Shown here piece by piece: positions 1 through 6,613 of a stretch of DNA of 12,901 nt. This DNA is from DASQPA01 sp035644215 (GTDB taxonomy: Bacteria; Acidobacteriota; Thermoanaerobaculia; Multivoradales; UBA5704): the NCBI GenBank assembly GCA_035644215.1, contig DASQPA010000086.1, positions 1 to 12,901 of the forward strand. The letters are read 5' to 3'. The notes under the pieces were generated by a model that was not told the origin of the DNA, did no database searches, and saw only the letters and a list, made by a program, of their open reading frames with translations. A program made the translations under genes and the position numbers. Position 1 is the stretch's first letter. Each line of letters starts with the position of its first letter.

Positions 1-23
1 GCAGTGGGCGTGGGGGGTACGCG

Positions 24-1142
24 GTGAGCGACCCCGGCCTCCTCGCCGTCGCGATGAGCGGCGGCCTCGACTCCTCGGTCACCGCCTGGCTCCTCGCCCG
101 GGAGGGCCACCCCGTGGTCGGCCTCTCCATGCTCCTCTGGGATCGCTCGGAGGAGTCCGCCCACGGCCGCTGCTGCGGCGCCCTGGACCTCGGCGACGCG
201 CGGCGGGTGGCGCAGCAGGCGGGCATCCCCCATTACACCCTGCGGATGGACGAGGAGTTCCGCCAGCACGTGGTCGACCCGTTCGTCTCCGACTACCTGG
301 CCGGCCGCACCCCCAGCCCGTGCGTGCGCTGCAACACCTGGGTCAAGTTCGACCTTCTTCACGCCCGCGCCCGTGCCCTGGGAGCGGAAAAGGTAGCGAC
401 CGGCCACTACGCCCGCATCCTCGACGGACCGGACGGTCCGGAGCTCCATACCGCGGTGGATACCGACAAGGACCAGAGCTACTACCTCTTCGAGCTCACC
501 CAGGAGCAGCTCGCCGCCTCGATCTTCCCGCTGGGGGAGAAGACCAAGCCGGAGGTGCGGGCGCTGGCCCGCGAGGCCGGCCTGGTGGTGGCGGAGAAGG
601 GGGAGAGCATGGAGGTCTGCTTCGTCTCCGGCGGCGTCCGCGAGTTCGTCGAGGGGCAGGTGGCGGAGCTGCCGGACCGCTATTCCGGCGCCGCGGCGGC
701 GGTGGCCGCCGCTCCGGCCCGCCTGGTCGACACCGCCGGAACCGAGCTGGGGGAGGGACAGCCCTACTATCGCTACACCGTGGGCCAGCGCCGCGGCCTT
801 CAGGTGGCGGCCGGCGAGCGGCTCTACGTCCTCCGCATCGAGCCCGAGGAGAACCGGGTGGTGGTGGGGCGGGACGAGGAGCTGACCGCTCCAGGCCTCC
901 GAGGCGAGCGCCTGCACTGGATCGGCCCCGCTCCGACCGGGCAGGTCGAGGCGACGGTCAAGATCCGCTCCCGCCACCCCGGGGTGGCCGCGACGATCCG
1001 GCCGCTCGGCGGCAACCGGGCGGGCGAGGTGGAGGTCCGCTTCGCCACTCCGCAGCGCGGCGTGGCCCCGGGCCAGGCGGCGGTCTTCTACCAGGGTACC
1101 CGGGTCCTCGGGGGCTGCTGGATTCGCGGCGGGTTGGCTTGA
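24..1142 (+). CDS. mnmA: tRNA-specific 2-thiouridylase MnmA (TrmU)
   Basis: MnmA activates U34 of Lys, Glu and Gln tRNAs with ATP and inserts sulfur to give 2-thiouridine; it acts in the cytoplasm and receives sulfur from the IscS relay. The 372-residue protein has the family's usual length. Visible motifs are the PP-loop SGGLDSS (12-18), the TPSPCVRCN segment (96-104) with the predicted catalytic Cys103, GHYARI (127-132), DQSYYLF (150-156) and the second catalytic-type cysteine in MEVCFV (Cys199). The C-terminal part (about 235-372) is the tRNA-binding beta domain, with the GQRRGL segment. The start is GTG at 24, preceded by a G-rich stretch; it places the PP-loop at the family's usual distance from the N terminus, unlike the internal ATG at 54. 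An extra cysteine (Cys100) lies three residues before Cys103. The upstream neighbour is outside the window. Identification is secure. Confidence 0.96.
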   Translation: MSDPGLLAVAMSGGLDSSVTAWLLAREGHPVVGLSMLLWDRSEESAHGRCCGALDLGDARRVAQQAGIPHYTLRMDEEFRQHVVDPFVSDYLAGRTPSPCVRCNTWVKFDLLHARARALGAEKVATGHYARILDGPDGPELHTAVDTDKDQSYYLFELTQEQLAASIFPLGEKTKPEVRALAREAGLVVAEKGESMEVCFVSGGVREFVEGQVAELPDRYSGAAAAVAAAPARLVDTAGTELGEGQPYYRYTVGQRRGLQVAAGERLYVLRIEPEENRVVVGRDEELTAPGLRGERLHWIGPAPTGQVEATVKIRSRHPGVAATIRPLGGNRAGEVEVRFATPQRGVAPGQAAVFYQGTRVLGGCWIRGGLA

Positions 1143-1177
1143 GGGGGGGCCCTCACCCTCGGCCGGACGGAGACCGG

Positions 1178-1331
1178 GCCCCTCACCCCCCGGCCCCCTC
1201 TCCCCACCGCCCCCCCTTCCCACCGGGAGAGGGGGAGACCCGCCACTGCCCCGGCGCTTCCTATTCACTCCGCTCCCCTCTCCCGGCGGTGCGGGCGGGC
1301 GGGCCGGGAGAGGGGCCGGGGGTGAGGGGCC
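1178..1331. repeat. GC-rich inverted repeat (REP-like intergenic element)
   Basis: The outer arms are GGCCCCTCACCCCCCGGCCC from 1178, continuing CCTCTCCCC to 1205, and GGGAGAGGGGCCGGGGGTGA from 1306, continuing GGGGCC to 1331. They are near-perfect reverse complements. Inside lie two smaller hairpin pairs: CCCCTCTCCCC (1195-1205) with GGGAGAGGGGG (1225-1235), and CCCCTCTCCC (about 1276-1285) with GGGAGAGGGG (1306-1315). A degenerate extra arm (CCCTCACCCTCGGCC) begins near 1150. Elements with CCCTCACCC and CCCTCTCCC arms are a familiar class of dispersed palindrome in high-GC bacteria. Whether this one is dispersed in its own genome cannot be told from one window. It fills the gap between mnmA and the downstream lipoprotein gene and could form a strong hairpin in mRNA. 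Confidence 0.8.
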
Positions 1332-3439
1332 TCTTCGCCGCCCTCCTCCTTCTCCTCCTCACCGCCTGCAATCCCGCTCCCCGTGGCCTCCTCCGCCTCG
1401 GCACCCTCGCCGCCCCGCCGCCCGCCGCCGCGGTGGCACTGCCGGCCGGGAGCACCCTCGGAGCGGAGCCGGTGCAGTTCCAAGTCGACCTCGACGCAGC
1501 GCGGATCGCCCGGTTAACGGTGCGTGCGAAGGGGACCGCGAGCCTCGCCACGCTCTCCTGGCGCCTCGCCCAGGACCCCCACTTCCCGCCCTACCGCACC
1601 CTCTCCTTCCCCCTGAACCCGGACGGCCAGGAGCATCTCTACGAGGTCGACCTCGGGCACGAGGCCTACTGGACCGGCCGGGTGGTGGCGCTGCGCCTTT
1701 CGGTGTCGGGCGGCAGCCTCGACCTCCTCGGCCTCTCGGGCAAGCCGGGGGCCGATCTCTACCGTTCGATGTCGCTCAAGGGGGAGAGCCTGCCCGCCCT
1801 CCCCGGCCTTTCGAAGATCGAGCTTCCCCTGCCGAAGGACCTGCCGCGCGGCGCCCGCTTCGAGAGCCGGATCGGCTTGGTGCCCGAGGTCGACCGGCCC
1901 GGCGCCCGGGCGGTCTTCCGCGCCGCGCTCGACGGCCGACCCTGGTTCGAGGAGGTCCTCACCGGCTCGGACGGCGAGGGGAACGGCTGGCGCAAGGTGG
2001 GAAAGGCCCTCCCCGCCGGCAGCGGCGGCCGGCACCTCACCCTCTCCGTCGAGGCGAGCCGCAACGGCAACCCGCTGCCGGAGGGGGTGGCGCTGTGGGG
2101 CGATCCGCTCCTCGTCCTCCCCGGCCGCACGGTGGGGAAGAACCTGATCGTCATCCTCATCGACACTCTGCGCGCCGACGCCCTGGGGGTCTATGGAGGG
2201 AAAGACGGCCTCACCCCCCACCTGGACGCCTTCGCGCGGAGCGGCCTGCGCTTCGCCCACCTGATGTCCCCCGCCCCTTGGACCCTGCCGAGCGTCGCCT
2301 CCCTGGTCACCGGCCTCCAGCCGCAGACCCACGGCGCCGGGCAGCGCTTCGGCAACTTCGCCCCCACCGGCCTCCCGGCTGGGGCGACCACGATGGCCGA
2401 GGTTTTGCGCGACCGCGGGTTCTACACCCTGGGGGTCTACCACAACATCTACGTCAACCCCGCCTTCGGACTGGAGCAGGGGTTCGACGAATACGCCGCC
2501 TACGAGGACTCGGCGGACGTCCTGGTCGACCAGGCCCTCGCCCGCCTGAAGCGCTACGGCCCCGACCGCCGACTCTTCCTCTATCTCCACCTCTTCGACG
2601 CCCACAACCCTTACGCGCCGCCCGAGCCGGAGTGCACCACGGTGGCCCGCCGGCTCGCCCCGGACTACCGCGGCCCCCTGGGCTGCACCGGCGACCGCCG
2701 GCCGGAGAACCCGCTGCCGCCCGAAGGCGACCGCCCGTGGTTCGCGGCGCTCTACAAGGCCGAAGTGGCCTTCACCGACCGCCAGGTGGGCCGCTTCCTG
2801 GCCGGCCTCCACGACCTGGGGCTCGATCGGGACACCGTGGTCGCCGTCCTCTCCGACCACGGCGAGGAGTTCTGGCAGCGCCTGGACCAGGAGCAGGCGC
2901 TGGGCTACGAGGTGAACGGCGACCACGGCCACACCCACTATCAGGAGCTCCTCCACGTTCCCGCCCTGATTCGCGTCCCCGGCCGCGCCCCGGCGGTGCT
3001 CGACGCCACGGTGCAGACGGTCGACCTCTTCCCCACCCTCCTCCACCTCGCCGGGGTCGAGCCGCCGCCCAGCCAGGGGAAAGACCTGGTGCCGCTCTTA
3101 GACGGCGCCCCCGCCGAGCGCGAGACCCTGATCTCCGACCTCCTCCTCCACGGCCAGCCCCGCTGGGCGGTCCGCCGCGGCCCCTGGAAGCTCGTCGTGC
3201 CCCGCGTCCCCAATCTCCCGGTCGAGCTCTACAACCTGGAGACCGACCCCGGCGAGCGCCAGAACCTCGCCCCCCGCGAGCAGAGGATCGTCGCCGACTT
3301 GAAAGCCTTCGGGGAAAAGGAGATGGCCGATCGCGCCAAGGCCCGCGGGAGATATCTCCAGGGCTCCGATTCGTTGAACGCCACCTACCTGGAGTGGAAC
3401 CACATCACCAAGCTGCGGTCGCTGGGGTACCTGCGGTGA
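1322..3439 (+). CDS. Lipoprotein of the sulfatase / alkaline phosphatase superfamily
   Basis: The 705-residue product begins with a lipoprotein signal peptide: MRG, a leucine-rich core and the lipobox LTAC with Cys16, so it is probably lipid-anchored outside the cytoplasm. Residues about 20-270 form an unrecognised, probably beta-rich domain. The catalytic domain follows (about 276-640): LIVILIDTLRAD with metal-ligand Asp281, APWTLPSVASL with Thr321 at the nucleophile position, SDHGEEF (Asp512, His513) and GDHGHTHYQE (Asp534, His535). The tail ends in LRSLGYLR, a terminal motif I know from related sulfatase-like proteins. Classical sulfatases have Cys/Ser-x-Pro-x-Arg for formylglycine; here the segment is Thr-Leu-Pro-Ser-Val. 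A phosphodiesterase, phosphotransferase or other threonine-nucleophile activity is therefore as likely as sulfatase. The start is GTG at 1322, with a GAGAGGGG ribosome-binding sequence six bases upstream. The reading frame stays open far upstream, but that part is antisense-free shadow of mnmA and the repeat. Confidence 0.88.
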   Translation: MRGLFAALLLLLLTACNPAPRGLLRLGTLAAPPPAAAVALPAGSTLGAEPVQFQVDLDAARIARLTVRAKGTASLATLSWRLAQDPHFPPYRTLSFPLNPDGQEHLYEVDLGHEAYWTGRVVALRLSVSGGSLDLLGLSGKPGADLYRSMSLKGESLPALPGLSKIELPLPKDLPRGARFESRIGLVPEVDRPGARAVFRAALDGRPWFEEVLTGSDGEGNGWRKVGKALPAGSGGRHLTLSVEASRNGNPLPEGVALWGDPLLVLPGRTVGKNLIVILIDTLRADALGVYGGKDGLTPHLDAFARSGLRFAHLMSPAPWTLPSVASLVTGLQPQTHGAGQRFGNFAPTGLPAGATTMAEVLRDRGFYTLGVYHNIYVNPAFGLEQGFDEYAAYEDSADVLVDQALARLKRYGPDRRLFLYLHLFDAHNPYAPPEPECTTVARRLAPDYRGPLGCTGDRRPENPLPPEGDRPWFAALYKAEVAFTDRQVGRFLAGLHDLGLDRDTVVAVLSDHGEEFWQRLDQEQALGYEVNGDHGHTHYQELLHVPALIRVPGRAPAVLDATVQTVDLFPTLLHLAGVEPPPSQGKDLVPLLDGAPAERETLISDLLLHGQPRWAVRRGPWKLVVPRVPNLPVELYNLETDPGERQNLAPREQRIVADLKAFGEKEMADRAKARGRYLQGSDSLNATYLEWNHITKLRSLGYLR

Positions 3440-3485
3440 ACTTCTGGTAGGCTTACAGCAATCGGCTCAAGAAGGAGGAGCGCCC

Positions 3486-4349
3486 ATGCTCGTACGTAGG
3501 TTCGGCCTGGCGATAGCCATCGGGCTCCTTGTGCTGTCCTCTGCGAACGCCGTCGGTTTCCGGCGCCCCGGCGTCAAGGTCCTCCCGAGCCAGGACGACC
3601 CGAACGCTCTGGCCTTGGCCCTGGCACCGGTGCTGTCGCAGCTGCGCGATCATTTCGTCTCCCAGCGCAAGGAGCTCCCGATCGTCGCGTCCGACGCGGG
3701 ACCGGCCTACTCCCGGGAGGCAGTCGAGAGCCTGCTTGGAAAAACTGAGGAATCCCTCCGCGAGGCCCTGAAAGACCCGCAGCTGGCGGCGATGCGCGAC
3801 GCCGCCGAGGAGGTCTTCCACGAGGCCCGGCAGAAGCTGGACGGCACCCGGCAGGGCGCCCTCCTTAACCGTCACCGCGCTCCGGTTCCGATCTTCGCCG
3901 TCCTCTATGAGGCTCGGTCCTCCACCCCGGTGGCGGTTGCGCAGCCCGCGGGAGCCGTCTTGAAAGAGGTCGCCGACCGGTGCCTGGATCTCGTCCAGCA
4001 GCTCCTCGAGCAGCTGACCGGGATGGCCGACCACAAGGCCTTCGCCGTCGACCTCTGCGTGAAGAGCACACCGGGCGGCGCGCACTTCTCGATGCGTCCG
4101 CGCAGCTACGCTCCCGGGGTGCGGGAGGTCCAGGCGACCGACGACAAAATCCCCAGCGTCGTCCGCGGCCTCTATATCTACCGGGTCGAGCTCCGCAAGG
4201 GGCGGTCCCAGTACAAGCCGGTCGGCTGTGGCTGGAACGACGGCACCGAGAGCCGGGACTGCCTCAACCTGTTGAAAGACTCGCGGACCACCCTGGTCTG
4301 CGACCTGGCCCAGGGCTTCTGCCAGCGGTCGGACGCCCAGTGCCCGTAG
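3486..4349 (+). CDS. Secreted cysteine-containing protein of unknown family
   Basis: I do not recognise this 287-residue protein. It starts at ATG 3486 behind a strong AAGGAGGAG ribosome-binding sequence. The N terminus is a signal peptide: MLVRRF, a hydrophobic stretch to about residue 20, then a likely cleavage after SANA. The middle (about 35-130) is rich in Ala, Glu, Lys and Leu and probably helical. The last 120 residues hold seven cysteines, including DLCVKS, VGCGWND, RDCLNLL, LVCDL, GFCQRS and the terminal AQCP, suggesting a disulfide-stabilised extracytoplasmic domain. The segment GLYIYRVELRKG looks like a beta strand. The gene ends inside the beginning of the downstream TIR membrane protein gene, so the two are probably co-translated. 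Together they suggest an extracytoplasmic partner or ligand-sensing component for that protein, which is inference. No terminator is visible between this gene and the preceding lipoprotein gene 46 bases upstream. Confidence 0.85.
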   Translation: MLVRRFGLAIAIGLLVLSSANAVGFRRPGVKVLPSQDDPNALALALAPVLSQLRDHFVSQRKELPIVASDAGPAYSREAVESLLGKTEESLREALKDPQLAAMRDAAEEVFHEARQKLDGTRQGALLNRHRAPVPIFAVLYEARSSTPVAVAQPAGAVLKEVADRCLDLVQQLLEQLTGMADHKAFAVDLCVKSTPGGAHFSMRPRSYAPGVREVQATDDKIPSVVRGLYIYRVELRKGRSQYKPVGCGWNDGTESRDCLNLLKDSRTTLVCDLAQGFCQRSDAQCP

Positions 4350-5329
4350 GAAGGGCGTTGCCGAGAGGGCTGCTGGCGCGACACCCCCGCGCGGCAGCCT
4401 TCGTGCTCGCCTTTCTGCTCGGGTGGGTTCTCTGTTCAGGCCCGATCTTCATCCCTCTAAGCCTGCAGGCCGCCCGCCGCTTCGCGATTCTCCTGATGGC
4501 GGGAAGCGCCGTCCTCGCGCAGCTGCGATTTGGCCTGCTGCCGGAGCGCGCGGCCCTGCGGCGGCGGTTTCGCCTCGCCTTGATCTTCCTGCTCCTTGGC
4601 CTTGCTCTCTTGCTCCCTACCTACATCCTCCGTGTCCGGCTCGTTCCCGTGGAAGCCGTCGGAGCGACCGCCGCGGTCCCTCTCGGTCTCTTTACCGCCA
4701 AGAATTGCTGCAAGGGAGAGGGAGACGAGCTCTGCATCGGCTCCCGGGGCTTCTCGGACGACGCGATCCGGCAGTGCTGGACCGGTGTGAGCGCGGTTCG
4801 CGCCACCCTCGTCCTCTCCTACTGGTTGACCACCCTCGCCGCCGGCGCTGTTCTCGGCCTGCTGCTCCAGGCGCAGGCGGCACCGCTCGGGGGCATGCCG
4901 CCGATGCGGAAGGAGCCGCCACCCCGGCCGGAGAGCCGGGACCTCTTCCTCAGCTACTCTCGGGAGGATCTGGAGCTCGTCGAGCGGCTCGTGGCAGACC
5001 TCAAAGAGCGCGGCTTCGTCGTTCGCTGGGACCAGGAGGAGGCGAGGGTGGGGGACGACTTCCTCAAGAAGATCGAGAAGGCGATCTGGGAAAGCGCCTG
5101 GTTCGTGCTCGTCCTCTCTCCCAACGCCATGGCTTCTCCCTGGGTCGACAAGGAGGTCGCCGCGGCGCTCATCCGTCAGGCGGAGAGGGACAACCGGCCC
5201 TTCATCCTGCCGCTCTTGTATGAAAAGTGTGAGGTCTCCCCGTTTCTACGCGCTCTCACCTGGGCCGATTTCACCCACTCCTATGAACAGGGCCTCGCAC
5301 AGCTTCTCGACGTGCTCGCCGCCGCCTAA
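4340..5329 (+). CDS. Four-helix membrane protein with C-terminal TIR domain
   Basis: Counting from GTG 4340, the 329-residue product has four hydrophobic segments at about 18-41, 46-66, 78-98 and 154-178. A TIR domain follows at about 200-327, starting RDLFLSYSREDLELVERL, with FVLVLSPNAMASPWVDKEV at 255-273. The basic N terminus and the RRRFR stretch after helix 2 put both ends inside and the 99-153 loop outside. That loop has four cysteines (KNCCKGEGDELC and RQCW). TIR domains act as NAD-cleaving enzymes or adaptors. Here the GDDFLKKIEKAI segment (238-249) has Lys243/Lys244 where enzymatic TIRs have glutamate, by hand alignment. The start is uncertain: GTG 4340 overlaps the upstream stop by ten bases and has no clear ribosome-binding sequence; TTG 4358 and GTG 4403 are alternatives that keep the first helix. 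The TAA stop shares bases with the convergent gene. Family and topology are secure; function is not. Confidence 0.85.
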   Translation: MPVGRALPRGLLARHPRAAAFVLAFLLGWVLCSGPIFIPLSLQAARRFAILLMAGSAVLAQLRFGLLPERAALRRRFRLALIFLLLGLALLLPTYILRVRLVPVEAVGATAAVPLGLFTAKNCCKGEGDELCIGSRGFSDDAIRQCWTGVSAVRATLVLSYWLTTLAAGAVLGLLLQAQAAPLGGMPPMRKEPPPRPESRDLFLSYSREDLELVERLVADLKERGFVVRWDQEEARVGDDFLKKIEKAIWESAWFVLVLSPNAMASPWVDKEVAAALIRQAERDNRPFILPLLYEKCEVSPFLRALTWADFTHSYEQGLAQLLDVLAAA

Positions 5330-6507
5330 CCCATTCGCTGGCTCTCCTGAAAAGTCCCAACCTGGCAGATCTTCAGGCTGTCGAGCCGGGTCTCGCCGAT
5401 TTCGCTTTCCCGCTCCATCTCCACGGCGATCCAGAACGCCTGGCGGTGATCGTCCAGGTCGATGCGGTAGAGCTTCAGGTGATCTCGAATCTCGGCGAGC
5501 GGCGCATCTTCCGTGACCGCGCGGCAGGCCGCCTCCGTCCCCACCGCACCCCGCCCCGCGAGGACCATCACCAGCGCGCCCAGGTCTCTCGGGTGCGGCC
5601 CCCGCACGATCAGCCCGAAGTCCCGATCATACCGATGGGTCGAGCTCTCGAAGTTCGGCGGTAGCCATTTCCGGCCGTTGACGTGGAGATCCACGTGGAC
5701 GTCCCGCAGGTTCTTGCTCTCCGGATCGGGTCGAAAGGCGAGCCGGGGCGACCAGGTCCGGCCGAATTCTTCGAGGACGAGCCCGGTCCATAGGTTGGCC
5801 TTGGAGCTGCCGATGCAGAAGAGGTTGACCGGCGCCAGAGCGACCTGGGTCTCGTAGTCCCCCGGGTCGAGGAGGTCGGGCAGCTCCTGAAGCTCGGAGG
5901 TACGGCCGAAGGCATAGATCAGCCCGCGGATGCCCACGTGGTCCGAAGAGGTACGGCGCATGCTCCTGTAGCCGCCGCCTTGTTGGCGGGCGTTGCGCCA
6001 GGAGAGGGGGCTGGCGGCGACGACGTGGCGCCGGCCGGGCCCCAGGCTGGCCGGACGGATCATGGACTGGAGGAGGCGCAGCGGGGATTCCTGGCCCAGG
6101 ATCTCGGCCTCGAAGCTGGCGCGGAGGAGAGCGCGCAGGCGCTCCAGACCGTCCGGGCTTTCCTGGTAGCTGTGGAAGCGTAGGGATCGGAGATCGAAGG
6201 GCGGTGGGTCGGTGGCGCTCTGGGTGATCAGGATCAGCCGCTTCTTCCGGCTGATCGCCAGAGCGGCCTCGAAGATGACGTTGGGGTTGAGCCCGGTCAG
6301 GTCCGCGACGCAGACCGTCGCCTCTTCGATCCCCCGCACGACGTCGTCCATGACCACCTGCCCCAACTGCTGGTCGCCACGGATGCACTGCAGCCCAGCT
6401 TCCATCGCCGCCGGTTGGATCGCCTGGCGATAGACGGCCTCCAAGGGCTCCGTAAAGGGCATGATGACGAAGCAGGTCTTCAGGGTGCGTCCTCCGGAGC
6501 TCGACAT
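5326..6507 (-). CDS. Nucleoside-deoxyribosyltransferase-like (DRHyd) protein with unknown C-terminal domain
   Basis: The 393-residue protein begins with a Rossmann-like domain (about 10-135): CFVIMPF (12-18), VYRQAI, CIRGDQQLGQVV, VADLTGLNPNVIFEAALAI (67-85) and LILITQ. This is the pattern of nucleoside 2-deoxyribosyltransferase/TIR-like proteins that bind or cleave nucleotide N-glycosidic bonds; Asp69 and Glu80 sit at the catalytic positions. A linker follows, then a second domain (about 190-370) with FCIGSSKAN (230-238), FGLIVRGPHP (297-306) and LAGRGAVGTEAA (316-327). I do not recognise it, though its glycine loops suggest another nucleotide-binding fold. The start is ATG 6507 because a GGGAGAA ribosome-binding sequence lies six bases upstream and the domain begins right after; the frame stays open to 6633 without better signals. 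The gene is convergent with the TIR gene, sharing stop-codon bases, and divergent from the DinB gene. A role in nucleotide signalling or defence is inference. Confidence 0.85.
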   Translation of the reverse strand: MSSSGGRTLKTCFVIMPFTEPLEAVYRQAIQPAAMEAGLQCIRGDQQLGQVVMDDVVRGIEEATVCVADLTGLNPNVIFEAALAISRKKRLILITQSATDPPPFDLRSLRFHSYQESPDGLERLRALLRASFEAEILGQESPLRLLQSMIRPASLGPGRRHVVAASPLSWRNARQQGGGYRSMRRTSSDHVGIRGLIYAFGRTSELQELPDLLDPGDYETQVALAPVNLFCIGSSKANLWTGLVLEEFGRTWSPRLAFRPDPESKNLRDVHVDLHVNGRKWLPPNFESSTHRYDRDFGLIVRGPHPRDLGALVMVLAGRGAVGTEAACRAVTEDAPLAEIRDHLKLYRIDLDDHRQAFWIAVEMERESEIGETRLDSLKICQVGTFQESQRMG

Positions 6508-6520
6508 GCGCTTCTCCCGA

Positions 6521-6531
6521 GACAACTTGTC
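6521..6531. promoter_or_regulatory. Palindrome GACAACTTGTC, possible operator
   Basis: GACAA-C-TTGTC is a perfect inverted repeat of five bases around a single central base. It sits 14 bases before the ATG of the minus-strand DRHyd-like gene and 82 bases before the divergent DinB-family gene. Its place in the short divergent spacer suits a repressor site for the minus-strand gene. An eleven-base palindrome can arise by chance, so this is a weak call. Confidence 0.3.
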
Positions 6532-6544
6532 AGGTGTTGAGCAA

Positions 6545-6574
6545 TTGTAACCGCTTTGCGCGGACGGGTAGAAT
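6545..6574 (+). promoter_or_regulatory. Candidate promoter for the DinB-family gene
   Basis: TTGTAA (6545-6550) and TAGAAT (6569-6574) are separated by 18 bases and resemble the -35 and -10 hexamers of the main sigma factor, with four and five of six consensus matches. Transcription would start near 6581, leaving a leader of about 33 bases before the ATG at 6614. On the opposite strand the overlapping bases 6544-6549 read TACAAT, a possible -10 for the minus-strand gene, without a convincing -35. Confidence 0.4.
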
Positions 6575-6613
6575 CTCCCGACTCTCACACTGGCCTGTAC
6601 GGAGACCCGACCC

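Noticed and set aside
320..1321. Upstream extension of the sulfatase-like reading frame, giving a 1039-residue protein
   Set aside because: It overlaps mnmA in another frame, is extremely rich in Arg, Gly and Pro, and the lipoprotein signal starts precisely at GTG 1322.
1150..1331. CRISPR array or tandem repeats in the CCCTCACCC-rich spacer
   Set aside because: The copies are inverted arms of palindromes, not evenly spaced direct repeats with unique spacers, and no cas gene is present.
1514..3046. Long minus-strand frame of 510 codons opposite the lipoprotein gene
   Set aside because: It is an antisense shadow created by high GC, without motif, start signal or family resemblance; the plus strand has clear catalytic motifs.
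2095..3450. Second long plus-strand frame across the sulfatase domain
   Set aside because: Its product is almost entirely Arg, Pro and Gly, typical of a frame-shifted reading of GC-rich coding sequence.
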